Source: a bacterium
GTDB taxonomy: Bacteria; SZUA-79; Acidulodesulfobacterales; Acidulodesulfobacteraceae
NCBI GenBank assembly: GCA_027318865.1
Contig: DAHVOJ010000005.1
Span: forward strand, 1 to 64,000
Length of the DNA: 64,000 nucleotides
Direction: 5' to 3'
In this document: in pieces, positions 8,211-16,528 of the stretch
How positions within the stretch are numbered: the stretch's first letter is position 1
Layout: each line of letters opens with the position of its first letter
Translations under genes and position numbers: made by a program
Notes under the pieces: model-generated
Told to the model about the DNA's origin: nothing
What the model saw: only the letters and a program-made list of their open reading frames with translations
The model's database searches: none

Positions 8211-8409
8211 CCTATAATTTGCCGATAGAAACCGTTAAAATGGCTTTAAAGTTAAATAAACACTGGATTCCCGCTTTCGCGGGAATGACACCCGTTGTGT
8301 GCAAAGTTAAATATCCACAAAGTCATTCCTGCGTAAGCAGGTACGGTTTAAAGCCGTCGGTATTTAGACGGCTCATCCAGAAAAAGAAATTTCTATCGGC
8401 AATTTTGGG
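8211..8409. repeat. MITE-like repeat, long form, copy 2
   Basis: The left end is CCTATAATTTGCCGATAGAAA and the right end TTTCTATCGGCAATTTTGGG (8390-8409); the inner 11 bases (GCCGATAGAAA) are an exact inverted repeat. The core shares the left arm and the CTGGATTCCCGC and GGGAATGACACCCGTTG segments with the other copies. Like copy 1 it has the extra TACGGTTTAAAGCCGTCGG segment with its AGCCGTC/GACGGCT hairpin, absent from copy 3. A 66-codon frame starting at 8219 is an accident of this repeat. Confidence 0.8.
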
Positions 8410-8542
8410 TTTTTTCTGAAATTTGCTTTTTTTTAAAAAATGTGGTATGAATTTTAATATGCACTTATCAAATACTTAATAAATAAATAGTTATTTATTT
8501 AAGCTTAATCTCCTTATAAGCACTGGGGTTAATTATGAAATC

Positions 8543-8568
8543 AAGGTTTTCGCATAAAAGCCTTTTTT
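8543..8568 (+). terminator. Weak terminator-like hairpin upstream of the first lipoprotein gene
   Basis: AAGGTTTT (8543-8550) can pair with AAAAGCCTT (8556-8564) with one bulged G, followed by a T run. It lies 160 bp before the ATG at 8725. No plus-strand gene ends here, so it could be a leader attenuator or chance. Nothing else is recognised between 8410 and 8597. Confidence 0.25.
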
Positions 8569-8597
8569 CATTTTATTCACTAATCATAGTGGATATA

Positions 8598-8607
8598 CCC
8601 CCCCCCC
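8598..8607. repeat. C10 homopolymer upstream of the lipoprotein gene
   Basis: A run of ten C residues lies about 120 bp before the ATG at 8725 in otherwise AT-rich DNA. Long homopolymers in promoter or leader regions are prone to slipped-strand length change. The gene itself also carries a G8 run (8800-8807). Confidence 0.6.
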
Positions 8608-8724
8608 TGACAATTAGCTATAGAGCACTTTTGGGGCGGCGTTCCTATTGCCCTGTTAGAAAACTTTTTATTTTCCAAATTAATGAAAATTAGATTTATT
8701 TAAATTTATCTTAGGAGGATAACA

Positions 8725-10458
8725 ATGAAAACTAAACATATTAAAAAGATATTTTTACTTCTATTCCCATTTGTATTTGCCTTTATTTTGTCCGGCTGCG
8801 GGGGGGGAGGCGGTTCGTCGAGTCCTACAAGTTCCACCATTAGCGGAACGGCTGATGGAGGATTGAGTCCTATTAACGGCGCGACCGTTACATTATATGC
8901 CGCAGGTTCATCCTCGTCTTTAGGCACGGCAACCACGGTTTCAAATGGAAGTTTCACGATTACTTATACCCCGCCTTCAGGCAATACCCTTTTATATGTC
9001 GATGTTTCCGGAGGCAGCGCCGGAAGCAGCGGTACGAACACGCAGATTGATTTAAAAGCCGCTGTCGGTCCGTCAAACAGCCCAAATACTTCCGTAACGG
9101 TAAACGAGTTTACAACGGTGGCGTATGCGGCATTTGAGTCTAATCCTTCTTTAGCATTAGGCGCCTACAGTAACTACTACGAAAAATACGTTGTTACATC
9201 TTCGGGACAACCAAGTAGTTCGGCGCCTAACGAAACAAATTTGCAAAATATGGAATTGCTGGCTAACGCGGCAGCCTCTTGCGTTCAATCTTCAACAAAT
9301 TCTACAAACTGTTCAGACCTCACAGCCGATGTCGGAGCGACGGGTACGCCTACAACTTATACTATGATAACCGACGGCATTACCAATGGTAATAGTGGTA
9401 GTTTATCCACAAGCGATGTTTCGGGTATAAATACCTTAGCCACAAATGTAGATTCAACTACGGGATGGACTAATATGCCCGCCTCGCCCAGTTCAATGCC
9501 AATATCAACGACTAATTATTATTCTATTGTATCGGGAGTCTATTCCGGAACGGCGCCGGCAGGTGTAATTGTGCCGACTTTTACATTAATAGTAAACCCT
9601 GACAGTAAGTTTAGCTACAGCGATACTATGGGGGATACGGCTTCCGGAACATATAGCCTGTCCGGCACTTCCATTACGATAAGCAACGGAACCTTATGCA
9701 CGCCGACAAGCAGCACAGACAACTGTCAAAACGGACTAGGAACAGATAATTCAATTCCCGGAACATTTACGGTAGGCTCTTATACGATTATTTTTCCTTC
9801 TACGTGGACGGTAAATTTAAATTCGAGCGGAATGCCGGCGTCGATATCGGGGACTATAACAGTTAATGGAACATCCGAGCCGGTTACTTTAAATGTTCAA
9901 ACTTCTGCGCCGTCCGTGACATTAAGCGAGGGTTCTTCCGATATTGCCGGTTTGACCTTTACGAATAATTTCAGTCCCGCATTAACCGGAACCCCGTCAA
10001 ACGGATATATACCTATGACTTATGGTACCAATACGATTGATATGCCGTATGTGCCATATAGCGCTATGGAAATTAACGGAACTTTTAGTTCGTCGTATAA
10101 TAGCGACGGGTCGATTAACTTTTCGGGAACTGCCGCAACCGGTAGCGGTGTTACTCCTGCATATAAGATAAACATTTCCGGCAAGATAAATTCTTATTCT
10201 TCTCTTTATTACGGAGAGTTTGATTCAACCGATGTTTACACGAGCAGTACCGGTATCGGTATATTTTGCAGCGGTTCTACCCTTGCATCTTCGGTTACGG
10301 TTACTTATTCGGGGACAACTTTTATTTTTACCAGCGGAAGTGATAATTACCTTGTTTATTATATTGAACCGACGGGTGTTTCAAACGTCTCTCCAAGCGG
10401 CGCCAGTTGCTCTTCAAGCGATTTTAATTCTACCGGCGGGTTATTTCAACTTGGGTAA
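8725..10458 (+). CDS. Poly-Gly lipoprotein, Ser/Thr-rich, 577 aa
   Basis: A strong Shine-Dalgarno sequence (GGAGGATAACA) precedes the ATG. The lipoprotein signal peptide ends in the lipobox LSGC, and the acylated Cys is followed by a Gly tract (CGGGGGSSS). Next comes a carboxypeptidase-regulatory-like segment (ISGTADGGLSPINGATVTLY), then low-complexity Ser/Thr/Asn/Gly beta-rich sequence to the end. No catalytic motif is seen. The N-terminal layout matches the lipoproteins at 12214-16038 and 16529-19135, so the three form a paralogous group of probable surface or outer-membrane lipoproteins. Unlike those two it shows no propeller blades. Eight G residues right after the lipobox codon could make the gene phase-variable. 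Confidence 0.8.
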   Translation: MKTKHIKKIFLLLFPFVFAFILSGCGGGGGSSSPTSSTISGTADGGLSPINGATVTLYAAGSSSSLGTATTVSNGSFTITYTPPSGNTLLYVDVSGGSAGSSGTNTQIDLKAAVGPSNSPNTSVTVNEFTTVAYAAFESNPSLALGAYSNYYEKYVVTSSGQPSSSAPNETNLQNMELLANAAASCVQSSTNSTNCSDLTADVGATGTPTTYTMITDGITNGNSGSLSTSDVSGINTLATNVDSTTGWTNMPASPSSMPISTTNYYSIVSGVYSGTAPAGVIVPTFTLIVNPDSKFSYSDTMGDTASGTYSLSGTSITISNGTLCTPTSSTDNCQNGLGTDNSIPGTFTVGSYTIIFPSTWTVNLNSSGMPASISGTITVNGTSEPVTLNVQTSAPSVTLSEGSSDIAGLTFTNNFSPALTGTPSNGYIPMTYGTNTIDMPYVPYSAMEINGTFSSSYNSDGSINFSGTAATGSGVTPAYKINISGKINSYSSLYYGEFDSTDVYTSSTGIGIFCSGSTLASSVTVTYSGTTFIFTSGSDNYLVYYIEPTGVSNVSPSGASCSSSDFNSTGGLFQLG

Positions 10459-10495
10459 ATCAGTGTAGAAAAAAAATGACAGATTTATTCCACTT

Positions 10496-10530
10496 CGGCG
10501 GGCATAAAAGCGTTGCTTTTATGCCCGCCG
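10496..10530. terminator. Very strong hairpin after the lipoprotein gene
   Basis: The arms CGGCGGGCATAAAAGC (10496-10511) and GCTTTTATGCCCGCCG (10515-10530) pair perfectly over 16 bp with a 3-nt loop. It lies 38 bp after the stop at 10458. No T run follows on either strand, so it may act as a transcript 3'-end stabiliser or a factor-dependent terminator, or be a repeat palindrome. Confidence 0.6.
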
Positions 10531-10592
10531 CTTATGTATAAGTTTACATTTGCGTGGGGAGTCTGTATTTAATTCGTTAAGCGTAATCCGTA

Positions 10593-10601
10593 TGCTATAA
10601 T
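10593..10601 (+). promoter_or_regulatory. Extended -10 promoter almost at the start codon
   Basis: TGCTATAAT is an extended -10 element (TGn plus a consensus TATAAT at 10596-10601). Initiation would fall near 10607-10609, only a few bases before the ATG at 10611. No Shine-Dalgarno sequence fits in the leader. The -35 region is weak, as usual for extended -10 promoters. Confidence 0.55.
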
Positions 10602-10610
10602 ATATCGATA

Positions 10611-11510
10611 ATGAGAATATTTATCTTGAAATTTATCGGCTTATGTTTATTTATTTTCGTAATTTTTAGTTCGGTTTCTTCTGCCCATTCTTCTAAAAAA
10701 GCCGTTCAAAATAAAACGCCGGTAAAATTCATAAATTATATATTTGCCGGACGTGTAAACCCCTTGATAGAAAGCGTCAACAATTCCGCAAGCGTATCCT
10801 ATTCCGCCTATAACCTTTCATACGGCGAATACAATCAATGTATTTATTTTAAACCCTGTTCCGGTAGTCCTTCTAATAAATATTTAGATACGGAAGACGG
10901 TTTCTTGCCCGATTTCGGATTAAATTTTTCTTTCACTTTTTTGCATTTTGCCGATAAAATTCATTACGACTATGCAAACGGCACTACGTCATATACGGAA
11001 CGGAACCCGCCCATGGGGACAGATAACGATATTATTTATAATATATCGAATAGACTCGGCTATATGCTTGCTATAACGCATAATTTTGTCGTTACCCCGT
11101 ATATAAAGGCGTCTAAGTATATATGGAACAGGGTCATTCTGCCGTCTTATCCGCTTATATCCTACAGAGAAAAATACAGAACATATTACTGGCAATTAGG
11201 ACTCATAGCGGAATATGCGTTAACAAGCAATTTCTTATTAAAAATATCCGGAGGCATAGGATATACCTTTGACCCCCGTATGACGGCATATTTTAATACG
11301 CCCGCACATTTCAGTCTTGGAAGCAAAATGGTTTACGGTTTTAAATTGGATAATTATTATTTATTCATGAAGCATATATATCTTCGTTACGGAATTGCGT
11401 ATAGAAGAATGAAATTCGGATATTCGCCGTTATACAGCGGATTTATTTACGAACCGTCATCCGTTACGAATACTTTCCTATATACGGTAGGCATAGGATA
11501 TGCTTTTTAG
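10611..11510 (+). CDS. Exported beta-barrel-like outer-membrane protein
   Basis: The 299-aa protein has a signal peptide (residues 1 to about 25, ending SSAHS). The rest is rich in Tyr, Phe and Ser with alternating strands such as YMLAITHNFVVTPYIKASKY and QLGLIAEYALTSNFLLKI. It ends in YTVGIGYAF, a C-terminal aromatic strand typical of BamA-inserted barrels. I recognise no named family. The gene is probably transcribed alone from an extended -10 promoter, giving a nearly leaderless message. It lies between two lipoprotein genes and may be an outer-membrane partner, which is inference from position only. Confidence 0.65.
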   Translation: MRIFILKFIGLCLFIFVIFSSVSSAHSSKKAVQNKTPVKFINYIFAGRVNPLIESVNNSASVSYSAYNLSYGEYNQCIYFKPCSGSPSNKYLDTEDGFLPDFGLNFSFTFLHFADKIHYDYANGTTSYTERNPPMGTDNDIIYNISNRLGYMLAITHNFVVTPYIKASKYIWNRVILPSYPLISYREKYRTYYWQLGLIAEYALTSNFLLKISGGIGYTFDPRMTAYFNTPAHFSLGSKMVYGFKLDNYYLFMKHIYLRYGIAYRRMKFGYSPLYSGFIYEPSSVTNTFLYTVGIGYAF

Positions 11511-11546
11511 GGAACTAAACTTCCGCTTAAATCTGTTGGGTAGGGT

Positions 11547-11855
11547 TTATTTTGTTGGATGTAAGGCGTCAAAAAGTTTATCGTTAAATTTATTCATTAA
11601 ATCAACTTTTTCCGAAAGAGCCGATATTTTTATATCCATTTTCTCTTCGTTGTCTTCTATCTTATTCTCAAGGCGGTTTATATCGGACTTAAGTTCTTTT
11701 TCGAGACTTGATATATCGGACTTAAGTTCGGTTCGTACCGAAGTTAGCCTCTCATCCAAAATTTCCACTTTAGAGATAAGCTTTTGTAAATCAGGCACTA
11801 TAAGTTCTTGAATAACCTTTCTTATAGCATTCTCTTTAACGCTTTCGGCAGACAT
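11547..11855 (-). CDS. Small coiled-coil protein, 102 aa
   Basis: The start is supported by GGAGATTTAA before the ATG at 11855. Residues 20 to 90 are heptad-like with Leu/Ile/Val spacing and charged positions (ELKSDISSLEKELKSDINRL), a long coiled coil. There is no signal peptide or membrane segment. The 170-aa protein at 20939-21451 shares the style but adds a C-terminal membrane helix. Function unknown; the lack of a partner gene argues for a self-assembling or scaffold role, which is speculation. It is transcribed toward, and converges with, the plus-strand barrel gene, 36 bp away. Confidence 0.65.
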   Translation of the reverse strand: MSAESVKENAIRKVIQELIVPDLQKLISKVEILDERLTSVRTELKSDISSLEKELKSDINRLENKIEDNEEKMDIKISALSEKVDLMNKFNDKLFDALHPTK

Positions 11856-11894
11856 TTAAATCTCCTGAAGGTTAGTAAATTACGTTTTTTATAT

Positions 11895-11903
11895 ATTATA
11901 TCA
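11895..11903 (-). promoter_or_regulatory. Extended -10 promoter of the 102-aa coiled-coil gene
   Basis: Read on the minus strand this is TGATATAAT, an extended -10 element, about 40 nt upstream of the ATG at 11855. The -35 region is not convincing. Confidence 0.45.
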
Positions 11904-12021
11904 TATATTTTTAATCAATAAATCCATTTTTCTTTTTTCGGATTTAATTTTTGTAATATCGTAAATGCGGCGATTTGGTAATTTTTTATTTATTATATGT
12001 TGAAGTAGTCCATAAAGGTGA

Positions 12022-12064
12022 TTTAAAACAAAAACTCCCGACCACGTCAAACGCAGTCGGGAGT
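12022..12064 (-). terminator. Rho-independent terminator
   Basis: On the minus strand ACTCCCGAC (12064-12056) pairs with GTCGGGAGT (12042-12034) over 9 bp and is followed by TTTTGTTTT. It lies about 150 bp downstream of the 1274-aa lipoprotein gene and would end its transcript. The rest of the gap 11904-12178 contains no convincing gene, only a 66-codon frame that spans this terminator. Confidence 0.75.
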
Positions 12065-12178
12065 GAGAGAATAAATAAATCTTGACACCTTCTATGGACA
12101 CCTCCTACGTTATTTTAGTTCACCTTTATATTTTTAGTTTATATCAACGTAAATCCCGTATATCGTCTCTCTTTTGCC

Positions 12179-12207
12179 CCCGTATCGACGACAACCGTCG
12201 ATACGGG
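12179..12207. terminator. 12-bp perfect hairpin just after the FN3 lipoprotein gene
   Basis: CCCGTATCGACG (12179-12190) and CGTCGATACGGG (12196-12207) form a perfect stem with a 5-nt loop, starting 7 nt beyond the minus-strand stop at 12214. There is no adjacent T run. It may protect the 3' end of the message, with the T-tailed terminator at 12022-12064 doing the termination. Confidence 0.5.
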
Positions 12208-12213
12208 CAAAGA

Positions 12214-15200
12214 TCAATGGCGGCTGTTTGGACAAGAAGAAGGCGTGGTTACCGAAACTGGATTTGACATAGCCGTTCCCGCCGAGTTTACCGCCTCAAC
12301 ACTCAATTTGTACGTCGTGGATAGTCCTGCAACACCTTCTGTATAAGATGTTGATGTAATGTTATTTTTAGAGAGATTATCATTAAGATAAACGCTGTAA
12401 CTTGTGGCTCCCGACGAATTTGTCCAGTCCAAATAAATTAAAGGGCGGCCATCAAAGCAAGCCTTGCCATAAGAGCTAATCGTCGGCGCTTGAGGCGGAC
12501 CAGTAGGAGCGATGGGGGTGGCGCTTACGGTTACTGCGCTGCTGTTTCCAGAACTGTCTTGCGCCGTTACCGAGAAAGTGTAAGCCGTTCCGTTAGTGAG
12601 ATTGGTTACGTTATAGATAGTGTCACTTGTGTTAGCCGTCGTAGCGGAACCATTATTAGTATAAGTTATATTATAAGAAGTGGCATAATCAGAAGTTGAC
12701 CACGAAAGCGTTACATTGCCGTTTCCCGGCGTGGCGCTAAGGTTCGTAGGCGGTTGGGGCGGCGGCGGAGAAGAAGGAACCCTTTGGCTTAGATCGTTGG
12801 AATAACTGCTTTCACCCGCGTTATCTTGGGCGGTAACCACAAAGTAATACGTTCTACCTGCGGGAAGTCCGCTTACGGTATAAGAAGTGGAAAATGTATT
12901 GCTAACTGCGCCATAATTAGAATTGCTTAGGGAATCAAAAACGGTATAAGAGCTTGCCCCGATAGCGCTTGTCCACGAAAGCTTAACGCTGCCGTTGTCG
13001 GCGGTTGCCGTTTCGAGGGTCGGGGGGTTCGGGATTGTCGAACTGGAAGTCGGGGTTAAGCATTTTTCGTTACTCATGCCGCTTTGGCCGATGTTATTTT
13101 CCGCAGAAATTTCAAAACAATACTGGGTTCCTATATTTAAACCGCTCGTCTGCCATGAAGTGGAAGCTGTATCCCCAATATTATTAAAAGTGGAACCCGC
13201 CGTGCTTTCGTAAACCTCGTATGACTGGGTATCGGAAGACGCATCCCATTGAAGCGTTACCGTATGTCCTGAAAGGTTTGCTTCGGTCAAAGCAGGCGCC
13301 GCCGGAACGGAAACTCCTGAATTATCGGCACCAACCAGCTCTGTTACAAATCCGTTTTCCTCGCTGTCGGTAACCCAAACATTACCTTGGGAGTCTATGG
13401 CGAGCGACTGAGGGTTCGTTCCGGCACCAAGGTTGTTTACGACCATTGTATATGCAGGTTGGTTGTCCGGCGTGCATGGTCCGTTGGGAACGGAGGATGA
13501 CCTTTGCAGTTCTATAACTGAATTAACATAATAAACATCGCTATCGCTGTCCAGTATAACACTTAAAACAGAATAATTGAAAAAACCGGTAGTTGCCCAT
13601 ATATTTCCTTCGGGATCTGATATTATATCGGTTATACCGGGGTTTGTTCTATAAACGTGGCATATAGCAGGGTCTATAGCAGGGTCATAATTTCCGGTCG
13701 TAGTAGTATTAGTATAAGCCGGATTTAGTTGAATTATCCAGCCATTGTCTGGATTGGTATGTATATATCCGGAATCTGTACTGTTAGAATCATAACACGG
13801 AAGACCGTCTGGGTCGTTATAAGGAGGGATAGAGGCGTATTTTGACCCGTTATCCGGAAGAATGCCAATGGCATAAGGAACTGCAATCCATAAATCCCCA
13901 TTCGGTCCAATAGTAATACCGGTCACTTCAAATCCAAAAGGCCCCAATCCTTCTCCAAATGGTTCTATTGCCGTGAAGTTGGCACCGGACGGATTTAATG
14001 CTTTATTATAATAACTGCCCGTCTCGTCAGCAAGAGCAATAAATCCTCCCTCGGGAATAAAACTCAAGTTGGGTATGTTATCTCCTCCTTGCCACCTAAA
14101 ATATTGTGTAATTGCTTTTGCAATAGTATTATTATAGTGAGGCGACGCCGTGCAAAACCCAGTGCCTCCGCTAGCAAGCGTATCGATAGGGAAAGAAAAA
14201 GTGTGGTAAGTAGCCGCCGCCGGAACATTTCCAAATCCTCCGTACCAGACTGCATTATTACTTGGTATATTACTTACACCGCTACCCTGCTGAAAATAAT
14301 ATGAACTAAGAGCATAGGGCTGAACGATTGCAGAGCTACTAACATAATTTTTAGTATCTTCAAGGCTAAAAATATCCATATCTTTATCGATGAGTGTTGG
14401 AAACTTGGGAGTATAACCCTGCATATTACTTTCTAAATTTGTTGTGGGGACATCATAAAGTGTATCATAACCACTGTAGGTAAATGTTGGTGAATATAGA
14501 TACCCATATGAAAAAAGCCATAGAGAACCATTTATGTAATTAATGCCGAAATTAGCTGGATTAGAAGCGACAATACCCGCACCATTGTTAACGCAATTAA
14601 AACTGCCGCTGCCATCTTGAAGACACGATTTAGATTGACCGCCACCCATATCTACTTGTTCAGTCGGAGAGTTGGAATCATAATCATTAGCAGGACTTTC
14701 TTCGATAAGATCGGCATTATTATAGAAATCATCGTTCATCGAAACCCAGAGATTCCCCGAATTATCAAACGTAATCCCCCCTATTGGAGCAGCATTGCCA
14801 TAACTATTTGCAACCATGTTTGTGATTAGATTTCCGTTTGTATATCTAAGTTGATGTGCGGTAAAAGACGCTGAGCTCGATGGGTGAAATATTGAATAAG
14901 AATAAGTATAGCTGCTTGAAGGGGTATTCTGACAAATATTCGAAAAGCCGTTGGAATTATTGAGCGGATTGGTCAAGACACCGTTATTTAAAACGGCGAT
15001 AGTCGTGGTTGAGAGAGTGCTCCCGTAAATCGCTATGTTTTGGGGATAACAACTGTTAGTAGAATATTCAATAATGTTCCCTCCACCACGACCGCCACCC
15101 CCTCCAATTGGCTGCTGTGGGGTTACAAGAGAGGCTAATTCCTGAAAATCGCCGGAAATGCTTGAAGAAACAGGTATCGTTAAAGATTTCCCGTTAACGG

Positions 15201-16038
15201 TTATGGTAAAATTTGGAAGATTCACCGAGATGCTGCTTGAAGAACTGCTGCCTACCAATGAACTGGAGATAACGGAACTTACGACAGATTCATTATTTTT
15301 TACATAAGAAATTATATAATTCATGGCTTCGGGGTAGCTTATACTTAAACCGTTTGATTTCGCATAAGATACCAGTTCGTTTGCAAACTGCGATAAAAGA
15401 TTGGTTAAGCTGGAAACAATCGCTGAATAATTTGAAGAGGAAACAGGATCTGTATTAAAAACTGCAGAGACGTTGTCAGTCTGGCTAAAACCTGCAAAAG
15501 AGGTTTTTAGTAAACGGAAATTGTTTTCTGCGATTTGATTAGCGGCTAATGTATTTAAGTTAGCCGATACGATTGAATTATTAGTTACACTATATATTCC
15601 TTTCGTTAACATAGTCGATAAAGGAGTAACGTAAACGCTTTTATTGAATTCAAGAAGCAAAGAGGACATCGTCGGCGCAGGTTGCACGGCCCCGCCCGAA
15701 TTGTTTATCAAACCGCCGTTTGAAACGACAAGATAGTCGGAAGAACTTACATAGTTTGGAATGGAAATAGTAAACGACCCGTCAGTGTTCGTCTTGTATT
15801 TTGTGCCGCCAACCTGCACAGCACCGGACGAACCTATTTTATACAGGCTTAAACTTTCACCCGATACTGGACCGTCATATACGCCGCCGGTTATAGTAGT
15901 GTACGATACGGTAGAAGTGGATGAATTTCCTCCTCCTCCGCCGCAGCCTGATAATGCCACGGGAACAGTGAAAATTAACAGCAAAAGGAGTAAAAGGTAA
16001 AACTTGCGGGATTTCTTAAAGAAATTCTTAGGATTCAT
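12214..16038 (-). CDS. Giant poly-Gly lipoprotein with propeller-like blades and four FN3 domains
   Basis: AAGGAGG before the ATG supports the start. The 1274-aa protein has a lipoprotein signal ending in the lipobox ALSGC followed by GGGGGNSS. Residues 45 to about 330 form an adhesin-like beta and helical domain (TTITGGVYDGPVSGESLSLY). The middle carries repeated D-x-x-G-N-x-W blades (ITFDNSGNLWVSM, ISDPEGNIWATT, AIDSQGNVWVTDS) like NHL/streptogramin-lyase propellers. The last 380 residues are four fibronectin type III domains (such as VTLQWDASSDTQSYEVYEST, then VKLSWTSAIGASSYTVFDS). No protease or sugar-binding motif is seen. A cell-surface adhesion or substrate-binding role is likely, but this is inference. 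Confidence 0.82.
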   Translation of the reverse strand: MNPKNFFKKSRKFYLLLLLLLIFTVPVALSGCGGGGGNSSTSTVSYTTITGGVYDGPVSGESLSLYKIGSSGAVQVGGTKYKTNTDGSFTISIPNYVSSSDYLVVSNGGLINNSGGAVQPAPTMSSLLLEFNKSVYVTPLSTMLTKGIYSVTNNSIVSANLNTLAANQIAENNFRLLKTSFAGFSQTDNVSAVFNTDPVSSSNYSAIVSSLTNLLSQFANELVSYAKSNGLSISYPEAMNYIISYVKNNESVVSSVISSSLVGSSSSSSISVNLPNFTITVNGKSLTIPVSSSISGDFQELASLVTPQQPIGGGGGRGGGNIIEYSTNSCYPQNIAIYGSTLSTTTIAVLNNGVLTNPLNNSNGFSNICQNTPSSSYTYSYSIFHPSSSASFTAHQLRYTNGNLITNMVANSYGNAAPIGGITFDNSGNLWVSMNDDFYNNADLIEESPANDYDSNSPTEQVDMGGGQSKSCLQDGSGSFNCVNNGAGIVASNPANFGINYINGSLWLFSYGYLYSPTFTYSGYDTLYDVPTTNLESNMQGYTPKFPTLIDKDMDIFSLEDTKNYVSSSAIVQPYALSSYYFQQGSGVSNIPSNNAVWYGGFGNVPAAATYHTFSFPIDTLASGGTGFCTASPHYNNTIAKAITQYFRWQGGDNIPNLSFIPEGGFIALADETGSYYNKALNPSGANFTAIEPFGEGLGPFGFEVTGITIGPNGDLWIAVPYAIGILPDNGSKYASIPPYNDPDGLPCYDSNSTDSGYIHTNPDNGWIIQLNPAYTNTTTTGNYDPAIDPAICHVYRTNPGITDIISDPEGNIWATTGFFNYSVLSVILDSDSDVYYVNSVIELQRSSSVPNGPCTPDNQPAYTMVVNNLGAGTNPQSLAIDSQGNVWVTDSEENGFVTELVGADNSGVSVPAAPALTEANLSGHTVTLQWDASSDTQSYEVYESTAGSTFNNIGDTASTSWQTSGLNIGTQYCFEISAENNIGQSGMSNEKCLTPTSSSTIPNPPTLETATADNGSVKLSWTSAIGASSYTVFDSLSNSNYGAVSNTFSTSYTVSGLPAGRTYYFVVTAQDNAGESSYSNDLSQRVPSSPPPPQPPTNLSATPGNGNVTLSWSTSDYATSYNITYTNNGSATTANTSDTIYNVTNLTNGTAYTFSVTAQDSSGNSSAVTVSATPIAPTGPPQAPTISSYGKACFDGRPLIYLDWTNSSGATSYSVYLNDNLSKNNITSTSYTEGVAGLSTTYKLSVEAVNSAGTAMSNPVSVTTPSSCPNSRH

Positions 16039-16156
16039 AATATCCTCCTTAAAGAAATAAAAGGTTAAGGCTAGAAAATTTAATTATTCGCTTACTGCTT
16101 ATATTTTACTAAAAACTAAATTTTCATGTTATATTAACAAATATGTATTTATATTA

Positions 16157-16184
16157 ATAATATATCCTCAAAAAAAAATGTCAA
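16157..16184 (-). promoter_or_regulatory. Sigma-70 promoter of the FN3 lipoprotein gene
   Basis: On the minus strand TTGACA (16179-16184) and TATTAT (16157-16162) are 16 bp apart, leaving a leader of about 110 nt. The -35 box lies just outside the duplicated gspI 3' segment (16212-16387), at the same relative place as the promoter of the coiled-coil gene next to the other repeat copy. Confidence 0.6.
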
Positions 16185-16211
16185 ATTTTTTTACTATTTT
16201 TTTTACTATTT

Positions 16212-16387
16212 TTATTTTTTGGATTTTTAAATGTTCAAATAAAATTTTAAGGCGTGATTTTATGATTTTTTAGCGCATAAATCTACTGCGCAAGGGATTT
16301 AAGGGTAAATCCGCTTTTTGGACTTTGCCCTTTTTTGAAAACGGTTATTTTTATCATATAAATGCCGGGGTAGGAGGTTTTGCTTAT
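16212..16387 (-). repeat. 176-bp direct repeat, copy A: orphan 3' end of gspI
   Basis: It aligns without gaps to 21524-21699 with seven mismatches (about 96% identity), in the same orientation. On the minus strand it still encodes the last 34 codons of the pseudopilin gene (SKTSYPGIYMIKITVFKKG, then QSPKSGFTLKSLAQ and stop at 16283), but there is no upstream pilin part, so it is a gene remnant. The remaining 71 bp is the downstream flank of gspI. The gap 16388-16528 otherwise holds only a hairpin. Confidence 0.9.
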
Positions 16388-16433
16388 AAATAATGGTGTC
16401 AGTTTTATTTATTTTATAAGATAAGAAATCCCT

Positions 16434-16459
16434 TACCCCCGCAGATGCATGCGGGGGTA
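16434..16459. terminator. GC-rich hairpin after the 868-aa lipoprotein gene
   Basis: TACCCCCGCA (16434-16443) and TGCGGGGGTA (16450-16459) form a 10-bp stem with a 6-nt loop, 70 bp beyond the minus-strand stop at 16529. The stem is strong but no T tract follows. A terminator or a REP-like palindrome are both possible. Confidence 0.45.
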
Positions 16460-16528
16460 TGAGAATCACCTTTTTTGTTTCATCTTAATGCCTCTTAATG
16501 CCTTCTTGAGCATATTGGTTTGTTTTTT

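Noticed and set aside
8219-8419. A 66-codon plus-strand reading frame
   Set aside because: It lies wholly within MITE copy 2; peptides of the WIPAFAGMT type are a known artefact of such repeats.
8420-8724. A possible cyclic-di-GMP or other riboswitch before the lipoprotein gene
   Set aside because: The hairpin and G-rich stretches do not show the conserved core of any riboswitch class I can recall; only a weak hairpin and the C10 run are supported.
11901-12101. A 66-codon minus-strand reading frame
   Set aside because: It spans a terminator hairpin with a T tract, has no ribosome binding site, and shows no family likeness.
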